A stretch of DNA of 53,233 bases from NCBI GenBank assembly GCA_044426345.1, contig JAWXUP010000011.1, positions 1 through 53,233 of the forward strand, given 5' to 3'. Positions 41,601 to 49,245 of this stretch are shown piece after piece. A model generated the notes under the pieces. That model searched no databases, was not told the origin of the DNA, and was given only the letters and a program-made list of their open reading frames with translations. The stretch is from CAYJLC01 sp044426345. GTDB lineage: Bacteria > Bacillota > Clostridia > Oscillospirales > Butyricicoccaceae. The position numbers and the translations under genes were made by a program. Numbering within the stretch: position 1 is the first letter of the stretch; every line of letters starts with the position of its first letter.

Positions 41601-44420
41601 ACACAATTGCCTACAATCTCTATCCCTGACATACGTCAAAATACAATTTTCAACGTGTCTTCTGGTATGACAGCCATCACCGTAGATGGAATGGAGTATT
41701 TGATTGCTAATGATACCGAAGTCCGTTCTATAAAAGTAGAACTCTCTCCAAGTAGCGACACTGCCGATATTTTAGCCGAAGCTGCAAAATCTGCTCTAAC
41801 TACTGATAATGCAAAGCTTTACATCGACTTGAGCATAAATGAACGCACAGAAGATTCCACTGGATATGAGAAAATATCCTCTCTAAATTCAGGCGAAATG
41901 CTTACTTTCTATATCCCGCTTGCTGGTATTTATCAAGGATATGACAATTACACTGTCTATTTTGATGATGGTGACAGCGTTGTAGCACTTACAAGTAGCA
42001 ACGCAACTGTATCAGAATCTGGCGATTTGCTAACCTTGACCGTCCAAAAATCTGGTGTCTATGGTTTGGCTTTCTGGAATAATTCTACCAATACAACAGA
42101 AGGAACCGATATCACCGATGCTATTTACAGCACCACTCCAATTGATGCATCAAGTATGTTCGATTCTATCACAAGTGATGGCACACGTACTTACATTATC
42201 ACAGGTGGAACTGGCGAAGGTACAATTGATGAATACGGTAAAGTTACTGTTACTAAAGTGGGTACTTTTGAAATCACAGTAAAAGTAGCAGAGACTATAA
42301 ATAACGAATCTTATATTGGTACTGCTACCCTAACCATCAACCCAAAACCAGTTACTATTTCTGCTATCACCTGTATCAACCAAGAAGTTGACAACTCTAG
42401 TAATGTAGTTACGCTAAACACAGGTGCATTACTCACTGGTGCAGAAGAAGGCGACAGCGTACGTATTGATTTTACCAACGCTATTGGCACAATTGATAAT
42501 GCAGAATATTACAACGATACAACTTTAACCACTACAGGCGAAAAAATCTTTGATGTCACAGTAACAGGCTTAGCCTTAACTGGTTCAGATGCTTATAATT
42601 ACATCATTAGCGAAACCTCAGATTACTCATCTCAAGTAACTGTAAATATGTCAATCGTCTACATCGCATGGCCTGCTGCCCACGATATTGTCTATGGCGA
42701 AACCCAAAGTATAACCGACTTATACGGTGGCAAAGTTGTCGTATATGATGGCGAAACAGGTAGTTACACCGATATCACTGATAACGGTTACTTCCAATGG
42801 GTAACTCTAGAAGGTGATGACAAAGATGATGGTGCTGATAATGGATTTACAGGAACTGATAGCTCTATCTTAGCAAATGCTGGCACATATACCTACGATG
42901 TTAAATTCGTGGAAGACGAAACATCAAGTGGTACTTATAGCGAGGCTCTAGATAGTGCAACTCAAATGATTACACAAATAATACAACCATCTCCTGTCAC
43001 TTTCACAATCGAGGATACCACTATCGATGCTATTGGTGATTTAAGCGTTATCGCTACAGAATCATCTGGCACAATAACAGAGGCAGACTATGAACTTTGG
43101 TACAGCGATGGCAGTTGGAGTACAACAGCACCAACAACCACTGGTGAATATCTATTGGGTGCAAGCCTTACTTCTAACTATCGTCATGCTGGCACACAAG
43201 AAAGCACTGCAAAACAAATTGGTGCATTTACCATAGGTATCGAAAACCCTGATACCTACACTGTAACCTTTACAGGTTATACAGGTGATACAAATTATGA
43301 CATAACAAGTGCATTAGCTGAAGCTATACACATTTTGCCAACATTAGATGAAACCCTATACACAGGTTGGGAACATCAAGATGGTACAACCTATAACTTT
43401 GGAGAGCGTTTCCCACAACCAAAAGAAAATGTAACCTTCACTGCTATCGTAGCACCAGCCAAAGACAAAACTATCTCTGGAACAATAACAGGCACCGATC
43501 TTAACGGTGTGGAAGATACAGCTCTAAGTCGTGTTGGCGTTGCTCTATATCAAGGAAGTACCTTGGTTGACTATGGTGAAACAAGCACAGATGGTAACTA
43601 CTCATTCACAGTTGCCGCTGGTGTGTATAACCTAGTAGTCACACGTGACCTTGGTATCGCTGCTGAAATCACTGTTTTTGTAGACACTACCAATTCTAAT
43701 GTTATAAAAGATTTTGAATTGCCAGACGTTATTCAAAACGCCGTACTAGAAGTAGCTACTGGTCTGCCTAGCATAGTTGTAAATGGCTTGACTGTTCTAT
43801 CAGAAGCTGGTACAAACGATGGCTCTCAAAATAGTGAAATTCTTCTAACAATCACTGCAAATACTACCGACGATGACGATATTATTAAAAAAATCCAAGA
43901 CAAAGCTGCCGAGGCTGGCATAACTCAAGACGAAATCAAGGAATTCTTTAATATTGACCTTTCTTCTAGAACTGGTGACCAAGCATCTTTCTCAACGGTA
44001 ACTGAAACAGATACTCTACTGACTATATATATCCCACTCACTGGCATATATCAAGGGCATGATGATTACACCGTATATCGCTATCATAATAATTCGGTTG
44101 ATGTACTAAACACAACCGACAACGGAGATGGAGAGTTTATCGAAGTTTCTGGTACTAATCTCATCATACATACAAATAAATTCTCACTTTACGGTATAGC
44201 ATTGCTAACGAAACTGATGATGACACTTCCGATTTACCGGAAACTCCAGATTCGCCTGACACTCCGGATTCATCTGATTCTAGTAGTGGTTCTAGCACCA
44301 CTTACTATTCTCCTACTATCACTGTTACGGATAATGGCTCTGTTGGTATTTCACCATCTCGTGCCTCTAAAAACAGTAAAGTTACCATCACACCATCACC
44401 AGATGATGGCTACCAAGTAG
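38613..44420 (+). CDS. Giant secreted beta-helix/repeat surface protein (reading frame broken before the SLH anchor)
   Basis: A 1935-residue frame with signal peptide (to about FAS-TT, residue 30). Residues about 150-380 form right-handed beta-helix repeats (GGGVYNYCGTFNMYNGVIAY type), typical of adhesins or polysaccharide-binding proteins. Then two copies of a roughly 690-residue module follow (about 40060-42080 and 42110-44200). Each has Ig-like/MBG repeats (IITGGTGEGTIDEYG, SWPTATDIIYG), an InlB-like VTFTGY segment and a carboxypeptidase-regulatory-like domain (SGTITGTD, TTDSNGKYEFNVPIGRYNLV). The last roughly 70 residues (after IAL, Leu/Met-rich) are out-of-frame. The true C-terminus continues at 44204-45112. 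No wall-sorting LPXTG is present. Weak ribosome site (GGGAAAG). Confidence 0.85.
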   Translation: MKNYKRFLSWVMTLVMIFSCYSGTDVFASTTDITAYKSTEVCSSDHSDWIPLTTATIGSYMTLYNNHYYLNEGSYYLAETLNMGVTIYIWPSATVNLCLNGYDITMTNSNRTILNPKNSATLNLYDCGTQVRYYDESGWVTAPTADGSWETATETEIADTLAAAHNPIKIIGGAIYGASSFDKGGAGVFIQNYATFNMYGGNILGCSCSTTSHWGGGVYNYCGTFNMYNGVIAYNSSSTYAGGLFIRTGSTVNMYGGEIAYNYAPTSGAGVYSGGVFTMSGDASIHDNYGSYEGSGFYNAGGGTLIMQDNSSIYGNISGDGGGAGVDMPSYNSILSMSDNASITGNKSTGVAVGVEFNSGEMTISDNAEVSGNYVIDEFTIKDSTTLNANNVNLKIIDTIGEKVVDSNVYLYNGETITFDDFYGTDVYVTSASGLGLVATNATDDDGNLSSDVTSYYAVRVDETTVHLTEAQTLDGHTATKTYASGDIDLSNLGIFDVLTDDTVYTITGGTGTGTIDDEDLTVSSIGTFIIEAYTPHSPTNPPTWQTSTLTVKAKSVNITGISTIGSEVDKKVELDNTKGTLSGVVNDDDVSIDFSVAYGIITDDDYVEGEEDTYDVTIHDISITGNDAGNYILDSVNNNEGTTVEINIATPNISWPTATDIIYGNVREDANLIGGTAVIKYGDVYYDITDSGKFVWVETGTVDDAGTHTYAVKFQFNDDIKSAAEGGYIEAEYDKYILAVESLTHNVSQVVQAAEVTFTITDSTLAYGDTLQIIVKDENNNTLSTSDYEYLYYNRTTDTGWFSETPTDVGSYLVGASLTENYRHAGTHESTAKQIGAFEIYETSASTTYTVTFTGYDSYTVTGALPETIHILPTLDESLYSAWTTTWADVATVYDFGSRFPQPDHDVIFTPVDADNSTVKLSGTITGTDLESNENANLQGVVVTLMQGAEQIAATTTDSNGKYEFNVPIGRYNLVVTRDQVIRNEETLYVELDSDTQLPTISIPDIRQNTIFNVSSGMTAITVDGMEYLIANDTEVRSIKVELSPSSDTADILAEAAKSALTTDNAKLYIDLSINERTEDSTGYEKISSLNSGEMLTFYIPLAGIYQGYDNYTVYFDDGDSVVALTSSNATVSESGDLLTLTVQKSGVYGLAFWNNSTNTTEGTDITDAIYSTTPIDASSMFDSITSDGTRTYIITGGTGEGTIDEYGKVTVTKVGTFEITVKVAETINNESYIGTATLTINPKPVTISAITCINQEVDNSSNVVTLNTGALLTGAEEGDSVRIDFTNAIGTIDNAEYYNDTTLTTTGEKIFDVTVTGLALTGSDAYNYIISETSDYSSQVTVNMSIVYIAWPAAHDIVYGETQSITDLYGGKVVVYDGETGSYTDITDNGYFQWVTLEGDDKDDGADNGFTGTDSSILANAGTYTYDVKFVEDETSSGTYSEALDSATQMITQIIQPSPVTFTIEDTTIDAIGDLSVIATESSGTITEADYELWYSDGSWSTTAPTTTGEYLLGASLTSNYRHAGTQESTAKQIGAFTIGIENPDTYTVTFTGYTGDTNYDITSALAEAIHILPTLDETLYTGWEHQDGTTYNFGERFPQPKENVTFTAIVAPAKDKTISGTITGTDLNGVEDTALSRVGVALYQGSTLVDYGETSTDGNYSFTVAAGVYNLVVTRDLGIAAEITVFVDTTNSNVIKDFELPDVIQNAVLEVATGLPSIVVNGLTVLSEAGTNDGSQNSEILLTITANTTDDDDIIKKIQDKAAEAGITQDEIKEFFNIDLSSRTGDQASFSTVTETDTLLTIYIPLTGIYQGHDDYTVYRYHNNSVDVLNTTDNGDGEFIEVSGTNLIIHTNKFSLYGIALLTKLMMTLPIYRKLQIRLTLRIHLILVVVLAPLTILLLSLLRIMALLVFHHLVPLKTVKLPSHHHQMMATK

Positions 44421-45112
44421 ATATCGTTACCGTTACTAACAGCAATGGTAACAGCTACACCATCACCGACAATGGTGACGGTACATACACCTTCACGCAA
44501 CCTAGCGCAAGCGTTACCATCACAGTTACATTTGTAGCGATTGAAGGAACAGATGCTTTAGAATCAGCTATGCCTTTCACTGATGTTAGCGTAGATGATT
44601 GGTTTTATGAAGATGTGCTATACCTATATGACCTAGGATTAATGACTGGTACATCAACAACCACATTCAGCCCTAACGAAGGTAGTTCACGTGCTATGAT
44701 GGCGCAAATGATGTACAACCTTGAGGGTCAACCTGAGAGAACAGAATTCGACTTTTTCCCTGATGTAGAAGTTGGACAATGGTATGAACCTGCTATAAAC
44801 TGGTGTGCTACTTATGGCGTGGTAGATGGATATACCGATGGTTTATATCGTCCTGACCGAATCATCTCAAAACAAGAATTTGCCAATATTCTCTATGATA
44901 ATTGCCTACACTTCGACTATGACGTATCTGCACTTGCTGATTTGTCTGTTTTTGAAGATGCTCCTAGTGATTGGGCTAAGACCTATGTAATGTGGGCTGT
45001 AGAAGAAGGCGTAATTCTTGGCACTAACAACGGTTATCTAAACTGTAATGACCAACTAACCCGTTGCGAAGCTGCTGCGATGTTTGCGCGTTTCCTACGC
45101 AACGTATATTAA
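44204..45112 (+). CDS. C-terminal part of the giant surface protein with three SLH domains (shifted frame)
   Basis: This frame continues the upstream protein after a single missing base. It reads ANETDDDTSDLPETPDSPDT (acidic/Pro linker), then a repeat domain (VGISPSRASKNSKVTITPSP to VTITVTF), then three S-layer homology repeats from about 44570: PFTDVSVDDWFYEDVLYLYD, FFPDVEVGQWYEPAINWCAT and VFEDAPSDWAKTYVMWAVEE. SLH domains bind pyruvylated secondary wall polymer. It has no start codon or ribosome site near 44204, so alone it is not a gene. ATG at 44570 lies within the SLH region and lacks a good ribosome site. Rejoined length would be about 2166 residues. Confidence 0.85.
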   Translation, partial: ANETDDDTSDLPETPDSPDTPDSSDSSSGSSTTYYSPTITVTDNGSVGISPSRASKNSKVTITPSPDDGYQVDIVTVTNSNGNSYTITDNGDGTYTFTQPSASVTITVTFVAIEGTDALESAMPFTDVSVDDWFYEDVLYLYDLGLMTGTSTTTFSPNEGSSRAMMAQMMYNLEGQPERTEFDFFPDVEVGQWYEPAINWCATYGVVDGYTDGLYRPDRIISKQEFANILYDNCLHFDYDVSALADLSVFEDAPSDWAKTYVMWAVEEGVILGTNNGYLNCNDQLTRCEAAAMFARFLRNVY

Positions 45113-45270
45113 ACATAATTGCACCTATTTAAAATCATACACATCAATTAAATACTCTATTTTAAGATAAGTGTTACTAAGTCAGCGACTTACACACATA
45201 TCCTCCCCTACATTTTATGGTGATATACCATTATTTCTGTAGACACACTTATTTTGAATTGAAAAAAAAA

Positions 45271-45308
45271 ATAAACACTGCAAATCATAATGATATGCAG
45301 TGTTTATC
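45271..45308. terminator. Stem-loop after the surface protein gene
   Basis: 12-bp perfect stem ATAAACACTGCA / TGCAGTGTTTAT. The long A run on its left makes it a better terminator for minus-strand transcription, but it is also the first stem after 45112. Confidence 0.6.
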
Positions 45309-45407
45309 TATGTCTGAAATAAAATTTACTATTCATCAAATAATGATATAATTTTATTATGTGGCATAAAAAAACGACCTAGCATAAAACCAAGTCGTAA
45401 AATTGCA

Positions 45408-45440
45408 TAAAAAAATCCTTAGATTACTCTAAGAATTTTT
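45408..45440 (-). terminator. Terminator of tRNA-Leu
   Basis: Minus-strand stem ATTCTTAGA / TCTAAGGAT (one G-U) followed by T7, directly after the tRNA 3' end. Confidence 0.85.
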
Positions 45441-45527
45441 TGGTACCGATGGTCGGACTTGAACCGACACAGTATTGCTACCGAGGGATTTTAAGTCCCT
45501 TGTGTCTACCTATTCCACCACATCGGC
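45441..45527 (-). tRNA. tRNA-Leu (anticodon UAA)
   Basis: An 87-nt cloverleaf with encoded CCA. Acceptor GCCGATG / CATCGGT (first pair G-U), anticodon arm GGGACTTAAAATCCC with UAA, a long variable arm typical of class II tRNAs, and a T arm GTCGGTTCAAGTCCGAC. Confidence 0.97.
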
Positions 45528-45614
45528 TTGTGAGGTATCGCCGATAGTTACCTATCGACTGATATATATTATATCTCATATTCCCAATTTTGTCAACACA
45601 TTTTTTACTAATTT

Positions 45615-45651
45615 TTAAAAAAGACGGATAACTCTAAAGCTATCCGTCTTT
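45615..45651 (-). terminator. Terminator of glmS
   Basis: Minus-strand 11-bp stem AAAGACGGATA / TATCCGTCTTT, 10-nt loop, T run. Confidence 0.9.
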
Positions 45652-45662
45652 GCTATAATATT

Positions 45663-47489
45663 TTACTCTACAGTAACTGATTTTGCAAGATTTCTTGGTT
45701 TGTCAACATCATTACCACGCATAAGTGACACGTTGTATGCAAACAGTTGCATAGGTATAACACTCAAAAATGGCGTTAAAATATCATCTGTATGTGGAAT
45801 GAAGAACACTTCGTCAGACTGACCTTCAATTGTTTGATGTCCTTCTTTTGCTACCGAGAAAATATATGCACCACGAGATTTGACCTCTTTTATATTAGAT
45901 AACATTTTGTCAAATAACTTATCTTGTGTAGCGATTGATACAACAAGCGTGCCTTTTTCAATAAGTGCAATAGTACCGTGTTTAAGTTCGCCTGCTGCGA
46001 TTGCAAAAGAGTTGATATAAGAAATTTCTTTAAGTTTTAAGCTAGATTCGTAAGCGATATCCATATCTAAATTACGTCCCATAAAGAAAACTGACTCGTT
46101 ATTAAACTGCGAAGACGCGATTTTTTGAATTTCACTTTCACGACTTAACACTTGTTCCATTTTTTCTGGGATTTCTATAAGTTTAGCTGTTACTTCACGA
46201 ATTTGTTCGTCTGTCATTTTACCTTTTAATTTTGCAAAGTGAAGTGCAATAAGATAAAATGCTGCAAGTTGAGCTGTGAAAACTTTTGTAGATGCAACAC
46301 CGATTTCAGGTCCTGCAACTGTGTAGAAAATATCGTCTGATTCACGTGTGATTGAAGAACCAACAACGTTTACAACGCTTAAAATTCTAGCACCTTTTTC
46401 CTTTGCCATACGCATACTTTGAAGTGTATCTAACGTTTCACCTGACTGACTTACAACAATAAGCAATGTTTTATCATCAATAACTGGGTCGTTATACCTA
46501 AATTCAGAGGCGATATCGCAGTCAACTTTAATACCAGCGAATCTTTTAAGTGCATATTTACCGATAAGTCCGGCGTGATAGGCTGTACCACAAGCTACTA
46601 TGTAGATTTGGTTGATATTTTCTAAATTTTCTTTTGTGATAGTCATATTAATAGGAGCTACTAAACCGTCTTTTAAATTGCTAGATATTGTATTTGCTAC
46701 TGCTTTTGGTTGCTCGTGAATTTCTTTTAATGTAAAGTGTTCGTAACCTTCTTTTTCTGCAGATTCTAAGTCCCAAGTAACCAAAAATGGTTCGCGAGTT
46801 ACTTTTCTTTTTAAAGAATCATAAATTTGAACGCTTTCACGAGTGATTTCAACAAATTCGTTGTTTTCGATGAAAAGAACGTCTTTTGTATGTTTTAAAA
46901 TCGCTGGAATATCAGATGCGATAAAGTTTTCTCCGTCGCCTAAACCTACGATAAGTGGGCTATCTTTACGAACTGCGATTAATCTATTAGGCTCATCATT
47001 TGCGATAACACCTATGGCATACGCACCTTCCATACGGTCAACAGCTTTGTAAACAGCATCGAGTAAATCGCCTTTGTAATAATAACCAATTAAATGCGCG
47101 ATAACTTCCGTATCTGTTTCTGATTTCATTGCAATACCACATTCAGTAAGCAAAAAATCTTTTATTTCTAAGTAATTTTCAATAATACCATTGTGAATAA
47201 CAGCGATTGAACTGTCTAAATTCACGTGAGGATGAGCATTTAAGTAAGATGGTTCTCCGTGAGTTGCCCATCTTGTATGCCCGATGCCGATTGTACCAAA
47301 AAGATTATGGTCTGCAATTTTTTCCTCTAAATTTTTTAGTCTACCTTTAGATTTTTCAACGAACACAGCGTTATCATTATAAACTGCAATACCTGCCGAG
47401 TCATAACCTCTGTATTCTAATTTTTCTAAACCATCAATTAATATAGGCACTGCATTTTTGCTACCTATATATCCTACTATTCCACACAT
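45663..47489 (-). CDS. glmS: Glutamine-fructose-6-phosphate aminotransferase (isomerizing)
   Basis: A 608-residue enzyme making glucosamine-6-phosphate, the first step to UDP-GlcNAc and peptidoglycan. The class II glutamine amidotransferase domain begins MCGIVGYIG with nucleophile Cys2 and contains GHTRWATHG and HNGIIENY. Two SIS sugar-isomerase domains follow (CGTAYHAGL, SQSGETLDTL, GRNLDMDIAYESSLKLKEIS), and the C-terminus ends NLAKSVTVE. Full length. AAAGGAG precedes ATG. A glmS ribozyme in the leader implies feedback control by glucosamine-6-phosphate. Confidence 0.98.
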   Translation of the reverse strand: MCGIVGYIGSKNAVPILIDGLEKLEYRGYDSAGIAVYNDNAVFVEKSKGRLKNLEEKIADHNLFGTIGIGHTRWATHGEPSYLNAHPHVNLDSSIAVIHNGIIENYLEIKDFLLTECGIAMKSETDTEVIAHLIGYYYKGDLLDAVYKAVDRMEGAYAIGVIANDEPNRLIAVRKDSPLIVGLGDGENFIASDIPAILKHTKDVLFIENNEFVEITRESVQIYDSLKRKVTREPFLVTWDLESAEKEGYEHFTLKEIHEQPKAVANTISSNLKDGLVAPINMTITKENLENINQIYIVACGTAYHAGLIGKYALKRFAGIKVDCDIASEFRYNDPVIDDKTLLIVVSQSGETLDTLQSMRMAKEKGARILSVVNVVGSSITRESDDIFYTVAGPEIGVASTKVFTAQLAAFYLIALHFAKLKGKMTDEQIREVTAKLIEIPEKMEQVLSRESEIQKIASSQFNNESVFFMGRNLDMDIAYESSLKLKEISYINSFAIAAGELKHGTIALIEKGTLVVSIATQDKLFDKMLSNIKEVKSRGAYIFSVAKEGHQTIEGQSDEVFFIPHTDDILTPFLSVIPMQLFAYNVSLMRGNDVDKPRNLAKSVTVE

Positions 47490-47518
47490 AATTAAACTCC
47501 TTTTTCGTATTAAAACTT

Positions 47519-47690
47519 AATTTTGGGAGCTTATATTCGATTGTATATTTGTCACTTTGCCAATTTTGTTCGGAAATCGCTCTCCAAGTTTGTATAGCAA
47601 ATATCGATAGACATTACCGCGAAGCATCCGCCGAATTTTCGATAACTCCGTCCTCGTCATCTGATGTAATAATCAGTGCTGGCGCTATTT
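47519..47690 (-). ncRNA. glmS ribozyme
   Basis: The minus-strand leader contains AGCGCCAGCACTG, GATGACGAGGACGGAGTTAT and CGAAAATTCGGCGGATGC, the conserved core of the self-cleaving glmS ribozyme in order and spacing. Cleavage is expected between A at 47686 and G at 47685. The 3' part (GGCAAAGTGACAAA) fits the P3/P4 support domain. The 3' boundary is approximate. It sits 30 bp upstream of the glmS start, where the family always occurs. Confidence 0.93.
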
Positions 47691-47731
47691 TTTATAAGCT
47701 CGTAAAACAACTCTCCTTTCATATTTAGTTT

Positions 47732-47760
47732 ATTATAACAAATTTAGAACCATATTGCAA
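47732..47760 (-). promoter_or_regulatory. SigA promoter of glmS
   Basis: Minus-strand TTGCAA (47760-47755), 17 bp, TATAAT (47737-47732), about 45 bp upstream of the ribozyme. Confidence 0.75.
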
Positions 47761-47793
47761 GTTTTTTATTTGCAATATATAGAAGTTATGCAC

Positions 47794-47827
47794 AAAAAAA
47801 TAACCGACAATTTAGTATTATCGGTTA
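47794..47827 (-). terminator. Terminator of the ECF-DUF1893 transcript
   Basis: Minus-strand stem TAACCGATAA / TTGTCGGTTA (one G-U) followed by TTTTTTT. Confidence 0.85.
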
Positions 47828-47835
47828 AAAAATCT

Positions 47836-48258
47836 TTATTTTGACATTAAAATTTTAATTCTTGCACGAATACGTTCCTCAACGCCTTCGATGTCGGTCA
47901 TTTCTAAAACCTCTGTTTCAAGAGGGCACATTCCGTCACCTGCTCTATTTATGATGTATGAAACCTTTTGTTCGCATTCGTAATGCACTCCGTATTTATC
48001 TAGCAAGTCGCAAGCGTGCTGTGAAATGATTAATGCATATATTTGTGACACTTTGTATTTAATAAGCAACATAGCCGCTGCTTTTCCTATTACATTGTCA
48101 TATGCAATCGCGCCGTTTAATACATCGTCATCTCTGTCAATTAAATCCAAAATAGGTGCAACACCACGTTTATTTGATTTGAAAATCTGTTCTCCAGACA
48201 CCACGATTGATGAGTATTCGCTACTTTTTATGTCTATCTTTATCTTTTCTGAAAACAA
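47836..48258 (-). CDS. DUF1893 family protein
   Basis: A 140-residue cytoplasmic protein matching DUF1893 (TM1506-like, a fold related to cytidine deaminases). Features include KSNKRGVAPILDLID, GKAAAMLLIKYKVSQIYALI and NRAGDGMCPLETEVLE with a conserved Cys. Catalytic activity is not established for the family. The start is TTG at 48258, 8 bp after a strong GGGAGG, and no better ATG exists. It overlaps the upstream ECF S-component gene by 38 bp, so the two are coupled and may share a metabolite. Confidence 0.88.
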   Translation of the reverse strand: MFSEKIKIDIKSSEYSSIVVSGEQIFKSNKRGVAPILDLIDRDDDVLNGAIAYDNVIGKAAAMLLIKYKVSQIYALIISQHACDLLDKYGVHYECEQKVSYIINRAGDGMCPLETEVLEMTDIEGVEERIRARIKILMSK

Positions 48259-48769
48259 GTGAAAGTCCTCCCTTTTCTGCTGCTATAACAATAAGTGGTA
48301 TTGCAAAAATTTGTAATGCCATTCCTGGTATACCAACTGTAAATTTCTCAATAATTGCCGTTGCTCCTAAAAAAGCATATGGTAGTTTTAAAACTTTTAG
48401 AGCAAAAATTATAACCAAAGAATATACAATTCTTCCACCTAACATACTTAAAATAAGGCTTGGAATTTTATTTAGTCCCATCTTTTCATAGAAAAAACCG
48501 GTAAAAAATCCATAAGCTGCAAGCTCAAAGACCATAAAATACACAATAGGTATTGCTGGCATTTGCATTAAAATATTGCTAAGCAATGGTACAATTATTC
48601 CAACAAACATCGCATAATAAGGTCCTACAATAAAACCAGCGAGCAATATACCAATATGCATAGGAAGTAAAATTTGCCCTGCAAGCTCACCAGCAAAATG
48701 AAATATTTGTGGCAACAAAAGCGAAATTGCGATAAGTATGCTCGTGTAAACTAATTTTTTCGTCTTCAT
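48221..48769 (-). CDS. ECF transporter S component (substrate unassigned)
   Basis: A 182-residue integral membrane protein with about five to six helices. It begins KTKKLVYTSILIAISLLLP and contains PMHIGILLAGFIVGPYYAMF and GRIVYSLVIIFALKV. This matches energy-coupling-factor S components that capture a vitamin or precursor and use shared EcfAA'T modules encoded elsewhere. No EcfA or EcfT gene is in the window. Substrate could be a vitamin such as a thiamine or nicotinate precursor, but nothing here decides it. AAGAGGT precedes the ATG. Confidence 0.85.
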   Translation of the reverse strand: MKTKKLVYTSILIAISLLLPQIFHFAGELAGQILLPMHIGILLAGFIVGPYYAMFVGIIVPLLSNILMQMPAIPIVYFMVFELAAYGFFTGFFYEKMGLNKIPSLILSMLGGRIVYSLVIIFALKVLKLPYAFLGATAIIEKFTVGIPGMALQIFAIPLIVIAAEKGGLSLVFRKDKDRHKK

Positions 48770-48796
48770 AAATACCTCTTTTTTATAATTAATACC

Positions 48797-48851
48797 TTGT
48801 ATACAATAAATCTCTTAATTATTATTATACAACTTTGACAAAAAAAGTCAA
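48797..48851 (-). promoter_or_regulatory. Promoter and candidate operator of the ECF-DUF1893 operon
   Basis: Minus-strand TTGACT (48851-48846), 16 bp, TATAAT (48829-48824). A perfect 10-bp palindrome TTGTATACAA (48797-48806) lies just after the expected start site and could bind a repressor. Confidence 0.6.
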
Positions 48852-48919
48852 TATGTGAGCGATATTTTTATGTAGTATATTTTTATTATAAATTAAATTT
48901 ACAAGATTTTATGTAAATT

Positions 48920-49130
48920 TATTGTGCGTAACGGTGGGAGCAAGCCCCCACCCTACATTTTGGGGTGTTTTAATTAGTGGGTGCAGATTTTTCAGTAGAA
49001 TATTTTATAGCGTGGTCACGGGCGAACGCAGTTCGCCCCTACAGGGTGTATTGTTTTTCGTATGGTTATATTTATAGTGTTGTAGGGGCGATCATTGGTC
49101 GCCCGTCATACCGATACGTCCGTTTTGATT
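48920..49130 (+). repeat. R1 palindromic repeats, three units
   Basis: AACGGTGGGAGCAAGCCCCC, then ACCCTAC (about 48928-48955); ACGGGCGAACGCAGTTCGCC, then CCTACAG (about 49017-49043); and TAGGGGCGATCATTGGTCGC, then CCGTC (about 49083-49106). The linker TTTTAATTAGTGG also occurs near 36442. No gene is supported. Confidence 0.7.
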
Positions 49131-49206
49131 ATAATATCAAGTGCAACAAAATAAAAAAATAGAATTTCATATAAAAAATCTATCTAAAAAAAGAGTTTTT
49201 ACGAAA

Positions 49207-49236
49207 AAAACCTCAAAGCCATAAAACTTTGAGGTA
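49207..49236 (-). terminator. Terminator of the ROK regulator gene
   Basis: Minus-strand stem ACCTCAAAG / CTTTGAGGT, 8-nt loop, T7. Confidence 0.88.
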
Positions 49237-49245
49237 TATTTATTT

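Noticed and set aside
44195..44215. Programmed ribosomal frameshift to reach the SLH domains
   Set aside because: There is no slippery heptamer at the junction (GCATTGCTAACG) and no evident downstream stem; a simple indel explains it.
48977..49162. 61-residue open frame
   Set aside because: It consists of R1 repeat units and has no ribosome binding site.
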